From Glaciecola sp041380235 (GTDB lineage: Bacteria; Pseudomonadota; Gammaproteobacteria; Enterobacterales; Alteromonadaceae), in contig NZ_JBGIYY010000005.1 of assembly GCF_041380235.1 (NCBI RefSeq), positions 1 through 64,000 of the forward strand: DNA of 64,000 nt, in the 5' to 3' direction. Of the stretch, positions 28,860 to 38,194 are shown piece by piece. A program made the position numbers and the translations under genes. A model generated the notes under the pieces. That model ran no database searches. It saw nothing but the letters and a program-made list of their open reading frames with translations, and was not told the DNA's origin. Every line of letters begins with the position of its first letter. Position 1 is the first letter of the stretch.

Positions 28860-30350
28860 ATGAAATATGTTGCAAATTCTTATTCGATATTATGTCGCGT
28901 TAAAAAGCGCAGCCTAATCATAATTACGTTATTAGCCCTCGTTTTTACCAGTAGTGCTTGTTCCTTGCAAAGCAAGCTGCAACCAAAAGACATTCAAGCA
29001 CCTTCAATGCTTGCTGATCACTTTGCTGACAATGGCACGGGTAACCCGCTTGCCGTGGTGCAATACCCTGCGGGGGAATATCATGACGGCATTAGCTATG
29101 TGTCCTACCAAGGGCCTTTTGAAGACCCTTATGTCGCCGCTTATAATCACGAAACAAAAGAGTGGTTAGGCCCGTTCAGAGCCGGTACCAGCGAATTGGG
29201 ACGCAGAGAAGGGCGAACCAATTTCGATAATCATGGCAAACCCACTTTGCTAATTGATGACGAGGGCTATATTCACATTTTTTATGGCGGTCACGGCGGT
29301 GATAAACATCATGGTAAAAACCTCTTAGGAAATGTTCATCACGGTGCAAATAAAAACTCTATCTCTAAGCGGCCCTTAGATATTACCGAATGGGAAGAAG
29401 TCGATAATATTTCGGTGTTTGGTACTTACAACCAAGCGATAAAAATGGATAACGGCGATATTTATCTATTTTATCGTCATGGCGCGCATCGCAGCGATTG
29501 GGTTTATCAACTATCTACTGATAATGGTCGCACCTATTCCGAACCTGTTTCTTTTTTAAAGCATAAGCGACGCAGCGATTTGCAAGCTGTGGATAGTTGG
29601 TATGCTTGGGCAAGTCGTGGCGAAGGTGACGACATTATTGTCAGTTTTGACTATCACATTTGCTGGGATGGCGGCGCTGGCGTAAACGGTCGAGGGCATA
29701 CAACAGAGCGTCATGACGCACACTTTATGGCCTTCAATACGAAAACAGGCGAGTGGCGTAATGTGCAGGGCGAAACATTAACTATGCCTCTTACCCGCGA
29801 AGAGGCTGAGCAAAAGACCCTGGCTTTAAGTACCGGTGAGCAATGGACGTTTAATGGCTCAGTAAACTTAGATAGTAATGGTCATCCTCACATAGCGATA
29901 AATTATGGCAAAGACTTAGGTGAAAAAACCGGTGGACCAAAGCTTACGCACCACATTCGGTGGGACGGTGAGAGTTGGTCAGATGGTGTCAAAGTAAATG
30001 GTCAAGAATCGGGTATATCGCGGGGTGATTTTATGTTTTCGTCTGAGCAAAATATTCAATATTTTTTATCTGAGCAAGATGGCAGTGATGGCTTAGTATC
30101 GGTATGGAGCAGCACGGACGGTGGGCAGTCGTTTACCAAGAGCAAAGAACTACTGCGCAGGCCCAATGCGAGTTTTGCTACGACCGCTATTATTAAAAAT
30201 TCGCACCCTGATGCTCGCGTGATTGTGGCTGAACGTTCTAAAAATACGCCTGATAGGAAAATATATTTACTGGGCGAAAATGGGCCAATTCAGCGCCCGA
30301 TGCGTGACGCGACCTTACAAAAAGACACATCAATTTTTAAAACAGATTAA
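28860..30350 (+). CDS. PL24/PL25-like ulvan lyase lipoprotein, second copy
   Basis: A 496-residue BNR-type propeller lyase clearly paralogous to the protein at 22131-23534. They share NHGKPTLLIDD, GYIHIFYGGHGG, FYRHGAHRSDWVYQ and YHICWD. The paired histidines 21 residues apart (His139/His160 here, His124/His145 in the other) are conserved. Unlike the other copy it has a lipobox (FTSSAC, Cys34), so it should be membrane-anchored. I prefer ATG 28860 because the signal peptide then has normal length; an in-frame ATG at 28785 would add a 25-residue hydrophobic extension. A likely division of labour is a free long-chain lyase and an anchored one acting on oligomers at the cell surface. Confidence 0.8.
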   Translation: MKYVANSYSILCRVKKRSLIIITLLALVFTSSACSLQSKLQPKDIQAPSMLADHFADNGTGNPLAVVQYPAGEYHDGISYVSYQGPFEDPYVAAYNHETKEWLGPFRAGTSELGRREGRTNFDNHGKPTLLIDDEGYIHIFYGGHGGDKHHGKNLLGNVHHGANKNSISKRPLDITEWEEVDNISVFGTYNQAIKMDNGDIYLFYRHGAHRSDWVYQLSTDNGRTYSEPVSFLKHKRRSDLQAVDSWYAWASRGEGDDIIVSFDYHICWDGGAGVNGRGHTTERHDAHFMAFNTKTGEWRNVQGETLTMPLTREEAEQKTLALSTGEQWTFNGSVNLDSNGHPHIAINYGKDLGEKTGGPKLTHHIRWDGESWSDGVKVNGQESGISRGDFMFSSEQNIQYFLSEQDGSDGLVSVWSSTDGGQSFTKSKELLRRPNASFATTAIIKNSHPDARVIVAERSKNTPDRKIYLLGENGPIQRPMRDATLQKDTSIFKTD

Positions 30351-30400
30351 AAATATCAACAATTAAATTTGCGAGTTAATCCCACAGTATGAGGTGTAGT

Positions 30401-31639
30401 ATGAATAAAAAAATGGTTTCAGTAGCCTTTGCAATGAGCTTGGCAGTAGGTGCCTGCACTGGTCAAAAAGAAGAGCTTAGCAGCGCAGCAAAGATTACCG
30501 CGACGCCTGCGTCACCTGCAAGTGCAATCACTGAATTGAGCAGTGCAGAAGAAATTCGCAAATCAGCCTATGATATAGCTACCCGCAGCGGTACATGGCA
30601 ATTAGCTCAACTTGGTAATCTGACATATATTCCAGAATCTCATCGTGCGAAGTCAGAGAATGCTAAGTTTTGGATTCAAGCAGTCCTATATATTGGCTTA
30701 ACTAAATGGACTGAGGTGTCGAACAACCCCGAGTTTATGGCGCACCTTGAAAAGATGGCAAAGGATGAAGAATACAGCCTTCTTACTGAACGTCCATATC
30801 ACGCTGATGACCACACTATTGGGCAAACGTATTTGTGGTTAACGGAACGAACGGGTAATCAAGACGCTTATAAACCCACTCAAGAACATTTTGATTGGAT
30901 TTTAGCGAACAAACCGACTGTTGGCCTCGAATTATTAGCCAGTACCTCAAGCGGTTCCGGGAAAGTGCATAATGAAGGCAATTGCCAACTGCGTTGGTGT
31001 TGGGCTGATGCATTATTCATGGCGCCTCGCACTTGGCTTAAACTTTCAAATATTACCGGCGACCCAAAATATTTCGAATATGCCGATTCAGAGTTTTGGG
31101 CTGCTGCTGATTACTTGTTCTCTGATGAATATGGCTTGTTTTATCGTGATAGTCGCTACTTCGATATGAAAAGTGACAATGGCGAACCGGTATTTTGGGG
31201 GCGTGGAAACGGCTGGGTATTTGCTGCGATCCCACTAATCATAGATGATTTGCCAGAAGATCACCCTTCAAGACCACGCTATATTGAACTATACAAAAAG
31301 AACGCCGCAGCTTTACTTAAGCTCCAAACAGAAGAGGGATACTGGCCTGCATCTTTAAGAGATCCTGATAAAGTAAAAACCCCAGAGCTTAGCGGTACTG
31401 GCTTTATTACTTACGGTCTCGCTTGGGGCGTAAATAATGGCTTGTTGACCGACCCTGAATCAAAAGAAATTGTTGAAAAGGGCTGGGCTGCTATTACGCG
31501 CGCTATCTCTGAAGATGGTCGTGTAAACTGGGTGCAACATGTGGGTAAGTCTCCTGACCCAGTCAGTAAAACTGATTCACAGCTTTATGGCACAGGTGCG
31601 GTTCTCTTGGCCGCGGCTGAAATGGCTAAATGGCAATAA
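30401..31639 (+). CDS. GH105 unsaturated uronyl hydrolase, lipoprotein
   Basis: A 412-residue enzyme predicted to remove the 4,5-unsaturated uronyl residue that lyases leave at the non-reducing end, yielding a 4-deoxy-uronate for KduI-KduD. The lipobox AVGAC places the lipid on Cys19. The alpha6/alpha6-barrel shows HADDHTIGQTYLWL (Asp136/Asp137, the expected catalytic Asp region), NCQLRWCWADALFMAP and the family signature GRGNGWV. I chose ATG 30401 because GAGGTG at 30391-30396 lies before it and inside the longer frame from ATG 30389. It is 50 bp downstream of a lyase gene, the enzyme whose product it would use. Confidence 0.9.
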   Translation: MNKKMVSVAFAMSLAVGACTGQKEELSSAAKITATPASPASAITELSSAEEIRKSAYDIATRSGTWQLAQLGNLTYIPESHRAKSENAKFWIQAVLYIGLTKWTEVSNNPEFMAHLEKMAKDEEYSLLTERPYHADDHTIGQTYLWLTERTGNQDAYKPTQEHFDWILANKPTVGLELLASTSSGSGKVHNEGNCQLRWCWADALFMAPRTWLKLSNITGDPKYFEYADSEFWAAADYLFSDEYGLFYRDSRYFDMKSDNGEPVFWGRGNGWVFAAIPLIIDDLPEDHPSRPRYIELYKKNAAALLKLQTEEGYWPASLRDPDKVKTPELSGTGFITYGLAWGVNNGLLTDPESKEIVEKGWAAITRAISEDGRVNWVQHVGKSPDPVSKTDSQLYGTGAVLLAAAEMAKWQ

Positions 31640-31701
31640 GCACTTATAAAGGGCTGGAAAGACAATGATGACTTTTCACCCTTTTTTTTAAGGAGAACAT
31701 C

Positions 31702-32685
31702 ATGAAATTTTGTGCAGCGTTGGTACTGGCGTTTTTCCTCGCATCGTGTGCGCATGTTGAGCTGCCCAAAAATCATAGTACAAGCAACACACAAAAGATT
31801 AATGTGCTGATAGTAGATGGTCAAAATAACCACACGGTGTGGCCAAAAGCGACCGTGATGATGAAGACATATTTAGAAGACTCTGAGCTCTTTAGTGTGG
31901 ATGTTTACCGAACGAAACTAGTATGGCGCGGAGAAGCCGAACTGCCATATCTAAAGCTATACAATACAGATGCGCATCAATTGGTAGAACAGCCCGCTAC
32001 TGACGATAGCTTTATGCCTAACTTTGCAAAATATGACGTTGTGATATCTAATTTTGGCTATCGCGCTGCTGACTGGCCGCTTGCTGCTCAATCTGCCTTT
32101 GAAGACTACATGAAAAATGGCGGTGGCTTTGTTTCAGTGCATGCTGCTAACAACACCTTTGTGCAATGGCATGAATATCAGAAAATGACGGGGCTTGGCG
32201 GATGGGGTGGACGAGATGAAAGTGATGGTCCTTATGTATATTTTGATGAAAATGGCAGGCTGATTAGAGATTATTCCCCCGGTGAAGGCGGCGCACACGG
32301 TACTAAACATGAATTTCAGATCACTAAGCGCAATGACCATCCCATACTATTGGGCATGCCTGAGGTATGGATGCATGCAACCGACGAGTGCTATGGAGAT
32401 TTACGTGGGCCTGCTGAAAACATGGTTGTGATTGCGTCTGCACTTTGTCCGAAGGAAGAAAATGGCACAGGTAAACATGAGCCGATCTTAATGGTCTTGA
32501 ATTACGGGGAAGGCCGTATTTTTCATACCACCCTTGGTCATCAACAGGAGTCCTATGAAAGCGTGGGTTTTATTACTACCTTTTTGCGGGGAACTGAATG
32601 GGCCGCTACTGGCAAGGTCACGCAGCCGGTGCCAAGTGATTTTCCGAGCAAGTCTGCCTCTTCAAGACGGGTTTTTATTCAATAG
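31702..32685 (+). CDS. ThuA-like domain lipoprotein
   Basis: A 327-residue exported protein with lipobox FLASC (Cys16) and a ThuA-like class-I-glutamine-amidotransferase fold. Recognisable parts are KINVLIVDGQNNH, KYDVVISNFGYRAADWP, NGGGFVSVHAANNTF, the GHGT-like GGAHGTKHEF and the C-terminal YGEGRIFHTTLGH. ThuA was named from the rhizobial trehalose/maltitol 3-keto route, where it works with a Gfo/Idh/MocA dehydrogenase. Extracytoplasmic ThuA domains are common in polysaccharide loci, but their reaction is poorly defined. AAGGAG lies before ATG 31702. It sits between GH105 and a sulfatase in one run. A role in keto-sugar handling is inference. Confidence 0.82.
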   Translation: MKFCAALVLAFFLASCAHVELPKNHSTSNTQKINVLIVDGQNNHTVWPKATVMMKTYLEDSELFSVDVYRTKLVWRGEAELPYLKLYNTDAHQLVEQPATDDSFMPNFAKYDVVISNFGYRAADWPLAAQSAFEDYMKNGGGFVSVHAANNTFVQWHEYQKMTGLGGWGGRDESDGPYVYFDENGRLIRDYSPGEGGAHGTKHEFQITKRNDHPILLGMPEVWMHATDECYGDLRGPAENMVVIASALCPKEENGTGKHEPILMVLNYGEGRIFHTTLGHQQESYESVGFITTFLRGTEWAATGKVTQPVPSDFPSKSASSRRVFIQ

Positions 32686-32738
32686 AACTAAGCAACATGA
32701 AACTAAGCAAAATAAACTTCACATTAAAGGGTCTGTTT

Positions 32739-34205
32739 ATGAACACGCAAGGCAATAGTAATAGAAGGTACAAAAGCGTTTCTGCTAAGCGCTATATCGG
32801 GCTACTTTTGCTCGGAATATTTGTGCTGTCAGGATGCGATAGCTATCAAGCTTCTAATGATGGGGCCTCAGAAGAGCAGTCGGTCGTATTGGCAGCAGAG
32901 ACGCGTCCGCCAAATATTTTGCTTATATTATCAGACGATCAGGCTTGGAATGATTATAGTTTTATGGGACACGAAATTATTCAGACGCCGTCTTTGGATA
33001 AACTAGCCGCGGAAGGTGTGACCTTCAGTCGTGGATACGTGCCGACTTCTCTTTGTCGTCCGTCCTTAGCGACAATCATCAGCGGCCATTATGCTTCACA
33101 GCACGGTATTACTGGCAATAATCCGTCAAGAAACTTGCCCGGTGGTAGAGAAGGGGAAGAGTATCGCGAGCAACTTGCAGAGATTATTGCGAAAGTTGAT
33201 AACTTGGCCACACTCCCGCAGTTATTAAAGGCCAAAGGCTACCGTTCCTTGCAGACCGGTAAGTGGTGGGAAGGAAATTATTCTCGAGCTGGGTTTGATG
33301 AAGGAATGACGCGCGGATTTCCAGAACAAGGCGGGAGGCATGGAGATGACGGTCTTAAAATTGGTCGCGAAGGGATCGACACCATTACCACGTTTATTGA
33401 CAAGACGGTTGCTTCAGATACACCATTTTTTGTATGGTATGCGCCCTATTTGCCCCACACACCTCACAACCCGCCAGCGAGAATATTAGAAAAATATGAG
33501 GGTAAAGGCCTTGCTGAACCCGTGGCCAAGTATTATGCGAATGTTGAATGGTTCGATGAAACAAATGGTCAACTATTATCTTACTTAGAAGACAATGGTT
33601 TAAGAGACAACACTCTTGTCGTGTATGTGACAGATAATGGCTGGTTGGCCAACCCTGAGCAGCTAAATCGCTTTTTACCAAACTCAAAACAAAGCCCAGG
33701 AGAGAGCGGTGTGCGTACTCCAATTATGTTCTCGTTGCCGAGCCAATTAGCACCGCAAATGCGCCCTGAATTGGTCAGCAGTATCGACATTGTGCCCACA
33801 ATTTTAGGCGCCGCAGGTCTAGAGGTACCGTCGGATTTGCCTGGCCTCAATTTGTTTGAGGATATGAAAAACCAAAGGCCGATTGCCCGAGATACGATTT
33901 ATGGCGAAGGCTTTGCGCATGATATGGACGATTTAAATGATCCTGAATCGACTTTAATGTATCGCTGGGTAATAGAGAATGAGTGGAAACTGATTTTAAG
34001 CTATGACGGGCTCAATATCAGTTATCAAAGTCACCATGAGGGCGTGTTGGGCGGCCCTCGCTTATACAACTTATTGGAGGATGCGCACGAACAAAATAAC
34101 TTAGTTCAGCAACATCCAGAGATAGTCAAGCGCCTGTCTGAAAAATTAACAAACTGGTATCCGGTGACCAAGCGAAAAATTTTAACAGACAACTCTGCTA
34201 ACTAA
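32739..34205 (+). CDS. S1-family sulfatase lipoprotein, copy 2, variant active-site motif
   Basis: A 488-residue sulfatase with lipobox VLSGC (Cys33). The N-terminal metal site is LLILSDDQAW and the C-terminal one is YVTDNGW. The modification motif reads C106-R-P-S-L110: the Cys, Pro and Ser are kept, but the fifth position is Leu where the canonical CxPxR has Arg. Variants of this CRPS form occur in sulfatase subfamilies, so activity is likely but depends on the maturase. I chose ATG 32739, which follows AAAGGG; ATG 32697 adds 14 residues. It differs strongly from the sulfatase at 27360 and may remove a different sulfate. Confidence 0.85.
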   Translation: MNTQGNSNRRYKSVSAKRYIGLLLLGIFVLSGCDSYQASNDGASEEQSVVLAAETRPPNILLILSDDQAWNDYSFMGHEIIQTPSLDKLAAEGVTFSRGYVPTSLCRPSLATIISGHYASQHGITGNNPSRNLPGGREGEEYREQLAEIIAKVDNLATLPQLLKAKGYRSLQTGKWWEGNYSRAGFDEGMTRGFPEQGGRHGDDGLKIGREGIDTITTFIDKTVASDTPFFVWYAPYLPHTPHNPPARILEKYEGKGLAEPVAKYYANVEWFDETNGQLLSYLEDNGLRDNTLVVYVTDNGWLANPEQLNRFLPNSKQSPGESGVRTPIMFSLPSQLAPQMRPELVSSIDIVPTILGAAGLEVPSDLPGLNLFEDMKNQRPIARDTIYGEGFAHDMDDLNDPESTLMYRWVIENEWKLILSYDGLNISYQSHHEGVLGGPRLYNLLEDAHEQNNLVQQHPEIVKRLSEKLTNWYPVTKRKILTDNSAN

Positions 34206-34247
34206 GGGTCATCAGTATAGCACTTAGTGAGTTAATTCAAATTAGAA

Positions 34248-34277
34248 AAAGGAGTACGAAAGTGCTCTTTTTTTTTT
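34248..34277 (+). terminator. Rho-independent terminator after the depolymerase block
   Basis: The stem AAAGGAGTAC (34248-34257) pairs with GTGCTCTTT plus the next T (34262-34271), with two G-T pairs, around a GAAA tetraloop. A run of T to 34277 follows. It ends the plus-strand block from the lyase through the second sulfatase. Confidence 0.88.
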
Positions 34278-34482
34278 GGGGATGACGTTTCGCAGTAATT
34301 GAAAATACCCTCAACATAAATTCTATAGTTAGGCAATGTTTGAGATGACATACTCATGAGCGTAATTCATTCAGAAGCAGCTGGCGCTATGCAAAAAAAG
34401 TTAGGCGAAAACACGCACAGTCAAAAGAAGGGGGAGAAAAAGAGGGTTATCACGTTAGGGACCGAGATAACCCTCAGCAGCT

Positions 34483-35751
34483 TTAACTAGATGGCGCTGC
34501 TATTTGCGCCTTATTGGTTTTTTTCATGTATATGTAAAACCCTGCAAACAACACAATCAAAATAGCAGGCAATAGCACTAAGTTTGCGAGTACCGCTTGG
34601 CCTGAAGCAATAGTTAGGGCATCACCGCTTAAGTTCTGCGCTGCAGCCTCAGCCTGTGCATCGTCAATCCACCCTCCAATGATCGGATTCCAAATACTCA
34701 CCGCGAACATCCCAGCGCCGCCAATGAGTGACATACCAAGTGCGCCGGTTTGCGGCTGATATTCGGCTACGCAGCCAATAATCGTTGGCCAAAAGTAAGT
34801 AACGCCAATGGCAAACACAATCGCTGCGGCATAAACGCTACCGCCACTTAACTGCGTCATTAAAAACATACCCAAAGTAGACAACACCGCCGATACCAGA
34901 AGCACACCGGTAGGGTTGAAAGTATGTACTAGAGGGCCAGCAAAATATCGGCCTACTGCCATTATTCCGGTTATCATCGCAAGCACCAGCATCGGGTGGG
35001 CACCTGATGCACCTAGCAGGCTATTTATCCACTGCTGCGTTCCGAGTTCGGTGGTCGCTGTAATGGTCATACATATGATTAAAAATATAAAGATAGGTGA
35101 AAACAAACTTTTGATATTGGTGACCGTAGACCCTAATGCATCTTTAGCTTGTGCCATGTCTGGGAAAGTACAGCCAATTAACATAACGCCATAGACAGCA
35201 GTGGGTAACAGCATTACAGCAATTTGATATTCCCAAGTGAAGCCCATATTGGTCATCACGTAAGATACTAAAGCACCAATGACTATGCCGCCGGGAAACC
35301 ACACATGAAATTTGTTGAGCATAGTGGTTTTATTGTTGCGATATAGATCTGAAATTAGTGGGTTACAGCCCGCTTCAACCGCACCGTTAGCAAAGCCTAC
35401 TAAGAAGGTTGAGAGCAACAGTCCAATAAAGCTGCTGGAGAAAATGGTCATGACTAAACCAACAAAATGACATATAAATGCCAGCCAGATCATTTTTTTA
35501 GCACCCACATGATTATAAAGTAAACCACCAAAAATCATCGCAACAGGGAAGCCAAAGAAGGCCATCCCAGCAATAATGCCTAGCTGTTCATTACTGAAAG
35601 CGTATTGCTCGCCGAGTTCATTTAAGATCCCCGCGCGTATCGCAAAAGTCATCGCGGTCACAATGAGTGCGATACAGCTTAAATTGAACATCCTAGTGGC
35701 GTGCGGATGCAGGGGGCTATCGTCAAAATTTGCTGAGGATTGAGCTTGCAT
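34483..35751 (-). CDS. MFS sugar transporter (fucose-permease-like)
   Basis: A 422-residue inner-membrane protein with 12 hydrophobic segments and the MFS pattern. The N-half loop (GGLLYNHVGAKKMIWLAF) is the usual conserved turn between helices 2 and 3. FANGAVEAGCNPLISDLY is reminiscent of FHS/fucose-permease proteins. It is the last gene of a minus-strand run that begins with a Gfo/Idh/MocA dehydrogenase and a TIM-barrel protein, with only 9 bp to the latter. It should import the sugar or keto sugar those two enzymes work on. Substrate unknown. Confidence 0.85.
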   Translation of the reverse strand: MQAQSSANFDDSPLHPHATRMFNLSCIALIVTAMTFAIRAGILNELGEQYAFSNEQLGIIAGMAFFGFPVAMIFGGLLYNHVGAKKMIWLAFICHFVGLVMTIFSSSFIGLLLSTFLVGFANGAVEAGCNPLISDLYRNNKTTMLNKFHVWFPGGIVIGALVSYVMTNMGFTWEYQIAVMLLPTAVYGVMLIGCTFPDMAQAKDALGSTVTNIKSLFSPIFIFLIICMTITATTELGTQQWINSLLGASGAHPMLVLAMITGIMAVGRYFAGPLVHTFNPTGVLLVSAVLSTLGMFLMTQLSGGSVYAAAIVFAIGVTYFWPTIIGCVAEYQPQTGALGMSLIGGAGMFAVSIWNPIIGGWIDDAQAEAAAQNLSGDALTIASGQAVLANLVLLPAILIVLFAGFYIYMKKTNKAQIAAPSS

Positions 35752-35760
35752 ACATATTCC

Positions 35761-36816
35761 TTAATTTAAGCCAAGAATGGCTCGGTTAAGTGCTTCGTCG
35801 GCGCCTGAATCGGCAAAATCATCAAATGCTTTGTCGGTAGGGCGTATAAGATGCTCGTTTATAAAGATAGCCCCTTCTTTGGCGCCATTTTCTGGGTGCT
35901 TCATACAGCACTCCCACTCCATTACCGCCCAACCGTCAAAATCATATTGCGTGAGCTTACTGAAGATACTTTTGAAGTCTATCTGACCGTCGCCTAACGA
36001 ACGAAACCGTCCTGGACGGTCAATCCAGGATTGATAGCCGCCGTACACACCTGAACGGCCCGAAGGGTTAAACTCTGCATCCTTTACATGAAAAGCCTTA
36101 ATCCGCTCATGGTAAATATCGATAAACGCGAGATAGTCCAACTGCTGCAACACAAAGTGACTTGGGTCGTACAAAATGTTCGCACGTGAGTGGTTGTTAG
36201 TGGCGTCTAAGAAACGCTCAAAGGTCACGCCGTCATGCAAGTCTTCACCAGGGTGAAGTTCATAGCACACATTACAATCGTTATCGCCGAAGGCATCTAA
36301 AATAGGCAACCAACGTTTACCCAACTCTTCAAAGCCCATCTCAACTAAGCCAGCAGGGCGTTGCGGCCATGGATACATGGTTTGCCACAGCAATGCACCA
36401 GAAAAACTAGCGTGTGATTTAAGGCCAAATTTGCCGCTTGCTTGCGCTGCCCACTGCATTTGTTGCACTGCCCATTCTGTTCTAGCAGAAGGGTTGCCGC
36501 GCACGTGCTCAGGGGCAAAGCCGTCGAACATTTGGTCATAGGTAGGGTGTACTGCAATCAATTGGCCTTGTAAGTGTGTAGAGAGTTCGGTCAGGGTGAG
36601 ACCATATTCAGCCATAACTCCCTGTACTTCTTGGCAATAGTCATCGCTGGTAGCCGCAAGTTCCAAATTGAACAACCTTCCGTCCCAAGAGGGCATTTGA
36701 ATCCCCCTAAAGCCTTGTTCAGACGCCCATTTGCAGATACTGTTAAGATCGTTAAATGGAGCATCATTGCCCGCAAATTGCGCTAAAAATATGCCTGGGC
36801 CTTTTATTTCTTTCAT
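35761..36816 (-). CDS. TIM-barrel sugar isomerase/epimerase-like protein (cytoplasmic)
   Basis: A 351-residue protein of the xylose-isomerase-like/AP-endonuclease-2 TIM-barrel superfamily, without a signal peptide. Metal-ligand segments visible are CYELHPGED (Glu, His), ILYDPSHFVLQ (Asp, His), FHVKDAEF (His, Asp) and VMEWECC (Glu). I chose ATG 36816, which has AGGAGA at good spacing; a frame opening at 36855 lacks it. It lies between a Gfo/Idh/MocA gene and an MFS transporter in one operon. Such trios typically oxidise and isomerise an imported sugar or polyol. Unlike the Tat-exported barrel at 20946, this one is cytoplasmic. Reaction unknown. Confidence 0.86.
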   Translation of the reverse strand: MKEIKGPGIFLAQFAGNDAPFNDLNSICKWASEQGFRGIQMPSWDGRLFNLELAATSDDYCQEVQGVMAEYGLTLTELSTHLQGQLIAVHPTYDQMFDGFAPEHVRGNPSARTEWAVQQMQWAAQASGKFGLKSHASFSGALLWQTMYPWPQRPAGLVEMGFEELGKRWLPILDAFGDNDCNVCYELHPGEDLHDGVTFERFLDATNNHSRANILYDPSHFVLQQLDYLAFIDIYHERIKAFHVKDAEFNPSGRSGVYGGYQSWIDRPGRFRSLGDGQIDFKSIFSKLTQYDFDGWAVMEWECCMKHPENGAKEGAIFINEHLIRPTDKAFDDFADSGADEALNRAILGLN

Positions 36817-36879
36817 CGTATTTCTCCTGTTTTCACTGCGCTTTGTACTTTCCAATGCGCGGTACTAAATCGAAATTTT

Positions 36880-38028
36880 CTAGATTATAAACTTATGCCA
36901 TTTTATGTCGGAGATACTGGCCGAAACGGCATTTTCAATAAATGCCATGCCACGGATCGCGTCTTCAATTCCGGGGATCGTTTCGCGGTCTTGCAGTTGC
37001 GACGGGTATGCTCGTATTTGCATTGCAAACCGAGTGTATAAGTTAGCAAAGGCTTCTAAGTAACCCTCAGGGTGTCCAGCCGGTGTGCGGATAGCGGCAA
37101 GCGCTTCGTCACAAAACTCGCCTACACCAGTGCGGATCATTTTTGCGCCCTGATGGTTAAACTTCATCCACAGCGTGTTGGGCTCTTCTTGACGCCAGCT
37201 TAGGCTCGCTTCGCTTCCATAAATACTGATGGCTAGGCCGTTTTCATCGCCAATCGAGATTTGGCTAGATGTTAGTACTCCATTGGCGCCGTTGGACAGC
37301 CTCACCAACACTGTGCCGTCGTCGTCAAGCTGCCTGCCCATTACAGTTGAATTTAAGTCCGCGCAAAGCTCAATGATGCGTTGTCCACTTATATACTCCA
37401 TTAAGTTGGCAGCATGTACGCCAATGTCACCCATACAACAGCTTATACCTGCTTGAGCGGGATCTAAGCGCCAAGCGGCTTGTTTTCCGCTGGTATCTTC
37501 ACGAGCGGCTAACCAGCCTTGGCTGTATTGCACCACAACTTTCACTACGTCGCCGATTTGCCCCGTGGTAATTATGTGCTTGGCTTGCTTGACTAAAGGG
37601 TAGCCGGTGTAGGTATGAGTCAGGCCATACAGCTTTTGTGATTTTTCAATAAGGTCTTTTAGCTGTTTTGCCTCTTGCAATGAGAAGGTCGCAGGTTTAT
37701 CACAAATCACATGAAAGCCATGCTCAAATGCGGCTTTTGCTACAGCAAAATGCAAATGGTTAGGGGTAACAATGGAGACAAAATCCATCCGATCGGAAGC
37801 GGGCAGGGCCTGCTCTTTTTCAAACATTTCAAGAAAACTGCCATAGCAGCGAGAGGGCTCTAAAAATAGGGCTTCGCCTGAACGTTTACTCTTTACTGGG
37901 TCAGAACTAAACGCTCCACACACTAGCTCTATTTGCCCATCCAAATTCGCAGCCATGCGATGCACATTGCCGATGAATGCACCTTCACCGCCACCGACCA
38001 TCCCCATTTTAAGTTTTTTCTGAGCCAT
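36880..38028 (-). CDS. Gfo/Idh/MocA-family oxidoreductase (copy 1)
   Basis: A 382-residue NAD(P)-dependent sugar dehydrogenase. The nucleotide loop is MVGGGEGAFIG (residues about 10-20), and the catalytic lysine region is CDKPAT (Lys111). The second block, CCMGDIGVHAANL, carries the Asp and His used in catalysis by the family. A GGGGG element precedes ATG 38028. It is first in the operon with the TIM barrel and MFS genes. It is transcribed divergently from a PAS-AraC regulator 166 bp away, which is the likely local controller. Substrate is not deducible; oxidation of a sugar at C1 or C3 is usual. Confidence 0.88.
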   Translation of the reverse strand: MAQKKLKMGMVGGGEGAFIGNVHRMAANLDGQIELVCGAFSSDPVKSKRSGEALFLEPSRCYGSFLEMFEKEQALPASDRMDFVSIVTPNHLHFAVAKAAFEHGFHVICDKPATFSLQEAKQLKDLIEKSQKLYGLTHTYTGYPLVKQAKHIITTGQIGDVVKVVVQYSQGWLAAREDTSGKQAAWRLDPAQAGISCCMGDIGVHAANLMEYISGQRIIELCADLNSTVMGRQLDDDGTVLVRLSNGANGVLTSSQISIGDENGLAISIYGSEASLSWRQEEPNTLWMKFNHQGAKMIRTGVGEFCDEALAAIRTPAGHPEGYLEAFANLYTRFAMQIRAYPSQLQDRETIPGIEDAIRGMAFIENAVSASISDIKWHKFII

Positions 38029-38194
38029 CGTAATACCCCCGCAGCACTTGTTATATCGGTGTTAAATTAATCGTTTTCCACTTCTCATATTAACAACTTG
38101 ATAACAAATGATGTTAGGAAGAAATCGGTTGAGATTATAACAAATTCGGCGCAAACTGATTCTTGGGTAGCGGGCTTTACAAAAGGTATACAGC

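Noticed and set aside
35761..36816. Considered as a second xylose isomerase
   Set aside because: It belongs to the wider TIM-barrel superfamily but lacks the xylose-isomerase active-site blocks that the gene at 41917 has.
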